DNA from: Methanosarcinales archaeon
Lineage (GTDB): Archaea > Halobacteriota > Methanosarcinia > Methanosarcinales > Methanogasteraceae
Assembly: GCA_030609345.1 (NCBI GenBank)
Contig: JAUWCK010000068.1
Location: forward strand, 1-6,292
Direction: 5' to 3'
DNA: 6,292 bases
Part shown: one piece after another, positions 1 through 4,263 of the stretch
Layout: each line of letters starts with the position of its first letter
How positions within the stretch are numbered: position 1 is the stretch's first letter
Position numbers and translations under genes: made by a program
Notes under the pieces: model-generated
The model's input: only the letters and a program-made list of their open reading frames with translations
Told to the model about the DNA's origin: nothing
Databases searched by the model: none

Positions 1-1
1 G

Positions 2-331
2 GTCTTTGGAAGAAGGATTGGCAGGCAGGTCGTACATAACTATGAGAAGCAGTATGGCGAGGTCTGGACTGCTGATAAGTTTAAGGATGCGCTTGCACGG
101 ATCGATAAGATACCCGGGCGCGAGTCAGAGTGGGATGTGAGAGGCAGTACCGCGCATTACACGGTGCATAGATGCCCGCTTGCAGATGATGCCGAGGCGT
201 GTCATGTCTGCCGCGGAATCTTTCGGGGTGCGATGCACTGTGCTTTCCGGGGCATGGCTGAACTTGAGGTCAGGAAGCTCTTGAGCCACGGCGATGAGTA
301 CTGCGAGGTCTATGTGCACGGGATCGGGTGA
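2..331 (+). CDS. C-terminal part of a V4R-like (4-vinyl reductase / small-molecule-binding) domain protein, 5' truncated by window
   Basis: The frame is open from base 2 to a TGA at 329-331, giving 109 visible codons; the true start lies left of the window. The GTG at 137 is an internal codon, since the frame upstream of it is open and protein-like. Visible features are an amphipathic N-terminal stretch, then cysteines at visible residues 58, 67, 70, 80 and 101 (RCPLA, CHVC, MHC, GDEYCEV). The ending, a charged segment followed by GDEYCEVYV, resembles the C-terminus of V4R domains, which usually end in a GDxYCEF-like motif. V4R domains bind small hydrophobic ligands and in archaea often sit behind HTH DNA-binding domains. 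This assignment is by remembered motif only. A C58/C67/C70/C101 metal site is possible but inferred. Reading direction is the same as the hdr operon, but more than 1.4 kb and a convergent gene lie between them, so no operon link is claimed. Confidence 0.5.
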   Translation, partial: VFGRRIGRQVVHNYEKQYGEVWTADKFKDALARIDKIPGRESEWDVRGSTAHYTVHRCPLADDAEACHVCRGIFRGAMHCAFRGMAELEVRKLLSHGDEYCEVYVHGIG

Positions 332-344
332 GATGCGTACGTGA

Positions 345-358
345 AGATCGTACGATCT
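345..358. repeat. 14-bp perfect palindrome AGATCGTACGATCT
   Basis: AGATCGTACGATCT equals its own reverse complement. It starts 13 nt after the stop codon of the upstream gene. Its core hexamer CGTACG also occurs just upstream at 336-341, 13 bp from the copy at 349-354. With no loop, it is more likely a site for a dimeric DNA-binding protein than an RNA hairpin, but no regulated promoter is visible next to it. Confidence 0.55.
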
Positions 359-369
359 GAGCAGTACTT

Positions 370-398
370 CCCATACACGTCTTATGGGTTTCGACCCA
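370..398 (+). other. Two mutually exclusive short hairpins, one with a UUCG loop
   Basis: CCCATA (370-375) can pair with TATGGG (383-388) over a 7-nt loop. Alternatively TGGGT (385-389) can pair with ACCCA (394-398) over the tetraloop TTCG (390-393). The two structures share bases 385-388, so they cannot form together. The arrangement resembles a small attenuator or RNA switch, but the stems are short (6 and 5 bp), no T-run follows and no downstream gene is read in this direction. It may be chance. Confidence 0.3.
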
Positions 399-504
399 AT
401 CGCAGATGACCGGATATGCCGGGCTTGTCTGATATGCGGATGACTTTGTCGTCTGTTTTGGGAATGAAGTTAAAGCCAGAGGGTTCGAAGGAGCACTTGG
501 TTCA

Positions 505-571
505 CCACTCCCGGAATTCGCGAACGCTTGCGGGTGCCCGCAGCCCCCGGAGCGTGGCTTTTTAATTTATT
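505..571 (+). terminator. Terminator-like long imperfect stem-loop followed by T-run
   Basis: CCACTCC (505-511) pairs with GGA (549-551) and GTGG (554-557) across a 2-nt bulge. GG (513-514) pairs with CC (547-548). An inner hairpin TGCGG-GTGC-CCGCA occupies 529-542. The outer stem is followed directly by C and TTTTT (559-563), then AATTTATT. This fits a rightward terminator that would end transcripts from the V4R-like gene, or from an unrecognised small RNA, before they run into the convergent RNase HII gene. Archaeal termination mainly needs the T-rich tract, so the hairpin may be incidental. On the opposite strand the same AT tract could serve as a weak TATA-like box. Confidence 0.45.
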
Positions 572-724
572 CTGGGTGGAATGTGAGATGAGACAAATCC
601 GGAAGAGTTTATTTCGTAAGTGGACAATCCAACGCCAACTTAACATCCAAGAACCTGACGCCCGGCATAAGAGCCACCGCCCCGACTGCCACACTAAGGT
701 GCCGCGCAACGATTGAGCGTCCGA

Positions 725-1366
725 TCACAGCGTTCTCTGCGCTGCTGCCGCTGCCATGTTTCTCGTAGTCTTCCACGAATGCCGCACCCACTCCGGAAAA
801 CCTTTGTGCTCACGAAACCACTCCCGCATGAACCGGATGGTCTTTGGATCGGACGGATACCCGCTGCCGAAATCCCCAACCTCCTCCCGTAGCGTCTCGA
901 CCGCGTGATCCCTCTGCACCTTTGCGATGATGGACGCTGCGGCAACGATCGGGTATGTCGCATCTGCTTTGTGCCGTGCAGTGACCCTGAGGTGATGCTT
1001 GCATGACCCCTGCACGTTTCTTCCGAACCGCGCTTCATTGACATCGGCAGCATCCAGGAATGCGTGTTCCGGTTCCAGGTTCTCAAGCACTCTTGCAAAT
1101 GCATTGACCATGATCTCGTTCATCGTCATGACCGTGCGCAGTTCGTCGATCTGGTGTGCGCTCACCTCCAGTACAAACCAGCCGCCAACTATTTTCTTGA
1201 TCTCTCCGTCAAAAAACTCGCGTCTCTTCGGAGTCAGTTTCTTGGAGTCTTTCAGACCGAGTCCATCGATCAGATGCATCCTCTCCTCCTCCATGAGCAC
1301 GCCTGCAACGCACATCGGTCCGATCACCGGACCTTTGCCTGCTTCATCGACTCCTGCGATCTTCAT
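725..1366 (-). CDS. rnhB: Ribonuclease HII
   Basis: Archaeal-type RNase HII of 213 aa. It cuts the RNA strand of RNA-DNA hybrids and nicks 5' of single ribonucleotides in DNA, acting in ribonucleotide removal and primer processing. The start GVDEAGKGPVIGP holds D7, E8 and the GKG motif (residues 10-12). The other metal-binding acidic residues are D105 (FLDAAD) and D135 (KADATYPI). D7, E8, D105 and D135 are the spacing I recall for the Thermococcus enzyme. LKDSKKL (38-44), AAASIIAK (142-149) and SGYPSDPKT (168-176, with the conserved Tyr170) are also family motifs. Length is normal and the gene is complete. The ATG at 1366-1364 is the first possible start after an in-frame stop at 1412-1414. 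No Shine-Dalgarno precedes it, and AT-rich boxes about 30 bp upstream suggest a nearly leaderless mRNA. It is divergent from the hdr operon and functionally unrelated to it. Confidence 0.97.
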   Translation of the reverse strand: MKIAGVDEAGKGPVIGPMCVAGVLMEEERMHLIDGLGLKDSKKLTPKRREFFDGEIKKIVGGWFVLEVSAHQIDELRTVMTMNEIMVNAFARVLENLEPEHAFLDAADVNEARFGRNVQGSCKHHLRVTARHKADATYPIVAAASIIAKVQRDHAVETLREEVGDFGSGYPSDPKTIRFMREWFREHKGFPEWVRHSWKTTRNMAAAAAQRTL

Positions 1367-1390
1367 GATCGGTGATGGCGCAGCGAAGGG

Positions 1391-1406
1391 ATAAATGTAT
1401 TTATTC
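1391..1406 (-). promoter_or_regulatory. Putative TATA box for rnhB (nearly leaderless transcript)
   Basis: Read on the minus strand this is GAATAAATACATTTAT, an A/T-only tract after its first base, preceded by the purine-rich CAGAGG that could act as BRE. Its centre lies about 32 bp upstream of the rnhB ATG. At the usual archaeal distance of 24-28 bp, transcription would start within a few bases of the ATG, which agrees with the absence of a ribosome binding site. A second AT tract (TAAATAAATTTTAA, 1412-1425) lies further upstream. Confidence 0.5.
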
Positions 1407-1499
1407 CTCTGTTAAAATTTATTTAAGGGGTGCTGCTTTGCCCGGATGTTTGATTGAGATCGCGGCGTCATCTGAAAATCCGGGTGCATTTCCATCGAT

Positions 1500-1514
1500 T
1501 ATCGGTTTCCGATA
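1500..1514. repeat. Inverted repeat TATCGG-TTT-CCGATA
   Basis: A perfect 6-bp dyad around a 3-bp centre in the divergent intergenic region, more than 90 bp upstream of the first hdr repeat. It could be a small operator; nothing else supports a role. Confidence 0.35.
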
Positions 1515-1591
1515 TCAGTTAAATTCGCGCAATTCGTGATGAAATACAGCAAACATCACCACACCCACCGTCATCCTCAGCACCGGAGAGA

Positions 1592-1625
1592 CTTGACATC
1601 TGAAACGTCCTTGACATTCCGAAAC
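1592..1625 (+). repeat. Tandem imperfect repeat at the hdr promoter, candidate operator
   Basis: CTTGACATCTGAAAC (1592-1606) is followed by CTTGACATTCCGAAAC (1610-1625). The first eight bases (CTTGACAT) and the last five (GAAAC) are identical, with a period of 18-19 bp. The second copy ends in the putative BRE, directly against the TATA-like TTTTAATAT. A protein bound to the second copy would overlap TFB, suggesting repression; one bound to the first copy could activate. Function is inferred from position only. Confidence 0.5.
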
Positions 1626-1635
1626 CTTTTAATAT
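1619..1635 (+). promoter_or_regulatory. Putative BRE/TATA promoter of the hdr operon
   Basis: CCGAAACC (1619-1626) is a good archaeal BRE-like element, followed directly by the TATA-like TTTTAATAT (1627-1635). Transcription would start near 1655-1660, leaving a 5' leader of about 100 nt before the GTG start at 1762. An alternative TATA-like ACTATATC lies at 1649-1656. No other strong promoter is seen before the downstream genes, which overlap one another. Confidence 0.55.
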
Positions 1636-1749
1636 TCTCCTGCCATCCACTATATCTACCTATGAGTAAATCCTTGTTTCACATGAACCATCTCCGGATA
1701 ACAGATGGATAACATTTCATGATCGTTATAAGTTAACAAACGGAGCAGT

Positions 1750-1755
1750 AGGTGA
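1750..1755 (+). promoter_or_regulatory. Shine-Dalgarno AGGTGA fixing the GTG start at 1762
   Basis: AGGTGA matches the archaeal 16S anti-SD and lies 6 nt before GTG (1762-1764). An in-frame TGA at 1753-1755, inside the SD itself, excludes any earlier start, and no ATG occurs before the first cysteine motif, so the GTG start is well supported. Confidence 0.8.
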
Positions 1756-1761
1756 ATATCG

Positions 1762-2847
1762 GTGACCAATAATTCGAACAATTCTCAAGTGTGTTACCAG
1801 TGCGGCACCTGTACTGCCATCTGTCCTGTGCGTAGGGTTGTGAAATTCTCTCCAAGAGGCGCAATCTACGATTCAAACATCTACGACACAGATACAGACG
1901 TCTGGGATTGTCTTACCTGCGGACAGTGCGAAGTGGCGTGTCCACAGGGTGTGCGGTTGCTGGACTTCTTCCTCGATCAGAGGATCGGGGGCAAGCCCAG
2001 AGATATCGTGCACAAAGGCGTCTTTACAGAACTGGCAGACTTGATGACGCGGCTTGGTAACAGCAAAACGACCCTCCTTGAGGGTGACGGCGCATCCGGA
2101 ATCGGATACTTCCCGGGATGTGTAGACTTCCACGACATGTTCTTTGACCTGGATGTGGATTTTGGAGAGATTGCAACGTCCTCTGTAACACTCCTCTCAA
2201 AAGCAGGGCTCAGCCCCAAGATCATGCAGCTCAAATGCTGTGGGCATGACCAGCTCTGGCAGGGGAATCAGGAGATATTTGATAAGCTCAAAGAGGAGAA
2301 CACGAAGATCATCAACGAGAGCGGAATCGAAACGCTCGTTGTAAGTTGTGCGGAGTGCTACAGGACATTTCTGATGGATTACGACCTCGATTGTGAGGTT
2401 AAGCACATCAGCCAGGTTCTCGCAGATGCTGATCTCGGGATCACGAACGGCAGTGCGACTGCCACAATCCATGACGCGTGCAGGCTCGGGCGCCACACAG
2501 GCGAGTATGATGCCCCACGAAAGGCGATTGCAGCGACCGGCGCAAACATTGTCGAGATGCAGCACAATAAGGAAAACGCTCTCTGTTGCGGAGTGAGCTC
2601 GATGATGAACTGCAACGACCGCACAAAAGCACTCCGGGTCCTGCGGATGGATGAGGCGAAAGCGACAGGTGCGGATGTGCTGATCACGTCGTGTCCGAAG
2701 TGTCTTGCGCATCTGAACTGCCTCAAGGAAGAGGAGGATTCCGAGCATGGGCACGATTACCCGTTCGAGGTTTTGGATCTTACCGTGTATCTGGCACGCA
2801 AACTCAATAGTGGCAATGGCGGCGATGGAGGCGATGGAGATGAGTGA
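1762..2847 (+). CDS. hdrD: HdrD-like heterodisulfide reductase subunit (HdrC-HdrB fusion, two 4Fe-4S and two CCG domains)
   Basis: 361 aa, GTG start. Residues 11-21 and 50-60 form two CxxCxxCxxxC ferredoxin motifs (HdrC-like part). The rest is HdrB-like with two full CCG motifs: C120-X38-CC(159,160)-X35-C196-X2-C199 and C240-X34-CC(275,276)-X34-C311-X2-C314. In HdrB such motifs hold the noncubane [4Fe-4S] clusters that reduce disulfides such as CoM-S-S-CoB. The domain order C-then-B is that of HdrD, but the protein is compact and no membrane cytochrome HdrE is adjacent; it is followed by hdrC, hdrB and hdrA, so it is probably part of a soluble HdrA-based complex. It has no signal peptide or membrane segment. 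Odd feature: a Gly/Asp-rich C-terminal tail (about residues 350-361) encoded by a 9-nt repeat. It overlaps the next gene by 8 nt. The true substrate is unknown: CoM-S-S-CoB or another disulfide. Confidence 0.88.
   Translation: MTNNSNNSQVCYQCGTCTAICPVRRVVKFSPRGAIYDSNIYDTDTDVWDCLTCGQCEVACPQGVRLLDFFLDQRIGGKPRDIVHKGVFTELADLMTRLGNSKTTLLEGDGASGIGYFPGCVDFHDMFFDLDVDFGEIATSSVTLLSKAGLSPKIMQLKCCGHDQLWQGNQEIFDKLKEENTKIINESGIETLVVSCAECYRTFLMDYDLDCEVKHISQVLADADLGITNGSATATIHDACRLGRHTGEYDAPRKAIAATGANIVEMQHNKENALCCGVSSMMNCNDRTKALRVLRMDEAKATGADVLITSCPKCLAHLNCLKEEEDSEHGHDYPFEVLDLTVYLARKLNSGNGGDGGDGDE
2812..2838 (+). repeat. Three tandem 9-nt units (GGCAATGGC, GGCGATGGA, GGCGATGGA)
   Basis: The units lie in frame at the 3' end of the hdrD-like gene and encode GNG-GDG-GDG. 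In the hdrC frame each unit carries an ATG (2816, 2825, 2834), and the repeats create the GGAGG that serves hdrC. Slippage here would alter both the tail of one protein and the start of the next. Confidence 0.75.
2827..2831 (+). promoter_or_regulatory. Shine-Dalgarno GGAGG deciding the hdrC start at 2840
   Basis: GGAGG lies 8 nt before the ATG at 2840. The in-frame ATGs at 2816 and 2825 precede or abut it, and the one at 2834 is only 2 nt away, so 2840 is the best start. It also gives a protein starting MSDVIKTSDL, a normal HdrC N-terminus. Confidence 0.7.
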
Positions 2848-3367
2848 CGTAATCAAGACAAGCGACCTTGACAAGGCGTTCAGGGACGAGGTGCTGACCG
2901 AACCCGGTGCTGAAAAATTGATTCTCTGCTTCAACTGCACGGGCTGTACTGCCGGGTGCACGATGGCAGAGCACGAGCCAAACTACAACATCAGGCAACT
3001 ACTTCGGATGGCAAATCTCGGGATGCGGGATGAGCTTCTGAACCACCCGTACCTCTGGAACTGCACGACCTGCTACAAGTGCCAGGAGAGATGCCCGCAA
3101 GGCGTCCCGAACGTGGACATTCTCTTAAAGATCCGAACGATGGCTGTGCACAGCGGAATCATGCTCGACAATCACAGGAAGGTTGCGCAGTTGATGGCAA
3201 AGACCGGGCACGCTGTTCCCATAAATGACGATAACAAGGAGAAGCGGAAAAAACTCGGGATGAACGAACTCCCTGAGACCGTGCACAACTATCCTGATGC
3301 GCTAGAAGAGGTGCACAAGATCGTTGCTGCAACGAAGTTTGATAAACTGACGGAGGATAAATCATGA
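2840..3367 (+). CDS. hdrC: Heterodisulfide reductase subunit C (HdrC)
   Basis: 175 aa, typical HdrC length. It is a small iron-sulfur protein that passes electrons from HdrA to the catalytic HdrB. Two CxxCxxCxxxC motifs, at C30/C33/C36/C40 (NCTGCTAGC) and C75/C78/C81/C85 (TTCYKCQERCPQG), hold two [4Fe-4S] clusters. The segment between them (NYNIRQLLRMANLG) and the WNCTTC region are family-typical. The C-terminus is charged and soluble. The frame is open to an upstream ATG at 2747, but that would give an unlikely N-terminal extension inside the preceding gene; the SD at 2827 supports 2840. It overlaps the hdrD-like gene by 8 nt (ATGAGTGA) and hdrB by 4 nt (ATGA), implying translational coupling. 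It is the second HdrC-type module in the operon, the first being fused in the hdrD-like protein. Confidence 0.93.
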   Translation: MSDVIKTSDLDKAFRDEVLTEPGAEKLILCFNCTGCTAGCTMAEHEPNYNIRQLLRMANLGMRDELLNHPYLWNCTTCYKCQERCPQGVPNVDILLKIRTMAVHSGIMLDNHRKVAQLMAKTGHAVPINDDNKEKRKKLGMNELPETVHNYPDALEEVHKIVAATKFDKLTEDKS

Positions 3368-4263
3368 GTGAACTATCATTCTTCCTCGGATGTATCGCGC
3401 CGAACAGGTATCCTGGAATCGAGAAAGCCACAAAGATCGTGATGGAAGAATTAGGCGTGCATCTTCTGGAACTGAAAGGGGCGTCATGCTGTCCCGCGCC
3501 AGGTGTTTTCAGGTCGTTTGACAAGCTCACATGGCTTGCGCTCGCATCTCGAAACGTTGTGCTATCCGAAGAGATGGGCGTGGACCTCCTGACGGTCTGC
3601 AACGGCTGCTTCGGATCACTTGTGGATGCGAACAACCTCTTGAAAGAAGATGAGCAACTCCGAAACGATGTTAACAAAGTGCTTGCAGAGGTCGGACGCG
3701 AGTTCAAGGGCACGATCCGGGTGCGCCACATCATGGAGTACCTGTACGATGACGTTGGTGTCGAGAAGGTCAAGGAATCGATCAAATACCCTGTTGACCT
3801 GAAGGTTGCCGTGCACTATGGCTGCCACCTGATCAAGCCATCAAAGGAGCGGCATCTGGGAAGTATCGAGAACCCGACGTTCTTTGACGAGCTTGTTGAG
3901 GCAACAGGAGCGACATCTGTGATGTACAAGGACAAGAACGCATGCTGCGGCGCAGGCGGCGGTGTGCGGACATCAGCCCTTGAGACCGCACTCAAGCTTG
4001 CCAGAGCGAAACTCGAAAATGCGAAGGCAGCTGGCGTTGACTGCATCGTGGACGCATGTCCGTTCTGCCACCTCCAGATGGATGTTGGTCAGACCGAGAT
4101 TGCAAAGAAGTTCGGAGATGTTTTTAATATGCCAATCGTTCACTATTCACAGCTTCTCGGGCTTGGAATGGGATATACCCCGCAGGAACTCGGTATCGAC
4201 ATGAACTACGCCAAGAACGACGAGTTCATAGCAAAGATCGAGAAGATAGGGGGTGGCAAGTAA
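3364..4263 (+). CDS. hdrB: Heterodisulfide reductase subunit B (HdrB)
   Basis: 299 aa, full-length HdrB, the catalytic disulfide-reducing subunit of a soluble Hdr complex. Two canonical CCG motifs are complete: C10-X31-CC(42,43)-X35-C79-X2-C82 and C154-X39-CC(194,195)-X36-C232-X2-C235. In the solved methanogen HdrB these bind two noncubane [4Fe-4S] clusters at the active site. Family signatures include SFFLGCIAPNRYPG, GASCCPAPG, CNGCFGS, HYGCHL, NACCGAGGG and DACPFCHLQMD. There are no membrane segments. The ATG overlaps the hdrC stop by 4 nt, with GGAGG at 3352-3356, 7 nt upstream. It forms a split HdrC/HdrB pair next to the fused HdrD-like protein. All expected cysteines are present, so it should be active; the substrate (CoM-S-S-CoB or another) cannot be told from the window. 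Confidence 0.95.
   Translation: MSELSFFLGCIAPNRYPGIEKATKIVMEELGVHLLELKGASCCPAPGVFRSFDKLTWLALASRNVVLSEEMGVDLLTVCNGCFGSLVDANNLLKEDEQLRNDVNKVLAEVGREFKGTIRVRHIMEYLYDDVGVEKVKESIKYPVDLKVAVHYGCHLIKPSKERHLGSIENPTFFDELVEATGATSVMYKDKNACCGAGGGVRTSALETALKLARAKLENAKAAGVDCIVDACPFCHLQMDVGQTEIAKKFGDVFNMPIVHYSQLLGLGMGYTPQELGIDMNYAKNDEFIAKIEKIGGGK

Larger units (their letters stand above)
332..724. other. Intergenic region with structured elements, no convincing gene
   Basis: This stretch of about 390 bases lies between the end of the V4R-like gene and the convergently oriented RNase HII gene. Short open frames exist on both strands (for example 528-716 + and 470-709 -), but their translations are rich in R, S and W, lack domains and lack good ribosome binding sites. 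What it does hold is a 14-bp palindrome (345-358), overlapping hairpins (370-398) and a large stem-loop with a T-run (505-571). I looked for a tRNA around the GGTTCGAA at 482-489, but no T-arm or acceptor stem forms on either strand. A small non-coding RNA within 335-571 is possible but not shown. Confidence 0.5.
1367..1761. other. Divergent intergenic region between rnhB and the hdr operon
   Basis: This 395-bp stretch without a gene separates two divergent transcription units. From left to right it holds the AT-rich promoter boxes of rnhB (1391-1425), an inverted repeat CCCGGAT (1441-1447) / ATCCGGG (1478-1484) with a 30-nt loop, and a tight dyad TATCGG-TTT-CCGATA (1500-1514). These are followed by the tandem CTTGACAT repeats and BRE/TATA of the hdr operon (1592-1635) and a leader of about 100 nt before the GTG start. 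No long open frame is convincing. Confidence 0.6.

Noticed and set aside
402..450. Possible C/D box small RNA (GATGA, CTGA, GATGA, CTGT in order)
   Set aside because: The first C box and the last D box deviate from RUGAUGA and CUGA, and the spacer of about 19 nt between the first C box and CTGA is longer than usual; probably chance.
470..560. Possible tRNA suggested by GGTTCGAA at 482-489
   Set aside because: No 5-bp T-stem, acceptor stem or anticodon arm can be formed around it on either strand.
528..716. Plus-strand frame of 62 aa between the V4R-like gene and rnhB
   Set aside because: It begins inside the terminator-like stem, has Arg/Trp/His-rich low-quality composition and no ribosome binding site.
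609..791. Minus-strand frame of 60 aa downstream of and overlapping rnhB
   Set aside because: It overlaps the rnhB 3' end in another frame, has no ribosome binding site and no recognisable domain.
1536..1602. C/D-like pair GTGATGA ... CTGA in the divergent intergenic region
   Set aside because: No internal D'/C' boxes or closing stem, and the CTGA lies inside the tandem promoter repeat.
1611..1638. Bacterial-like -35/-10 (TTGACA, 16 nt, TATTCT)
   Set aside because: All gene content is archaeal; the TTGACA is explained by the tandem CTTGACAT repeat.
2747..2839. Upstream ATG extension of hdrC
   Set aside because: The extra residues lie inside the hdrD-like gene and do not resemble HdrC; GGAGG at 2827 points to the ATG at 2840.
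2197..2961. Long minus-strand frame (254 aa) opposite the hdrD-like gene
   Set aside because: Antisense shadow of a gene with intact motif-rich coding; its own translation shows no domain.
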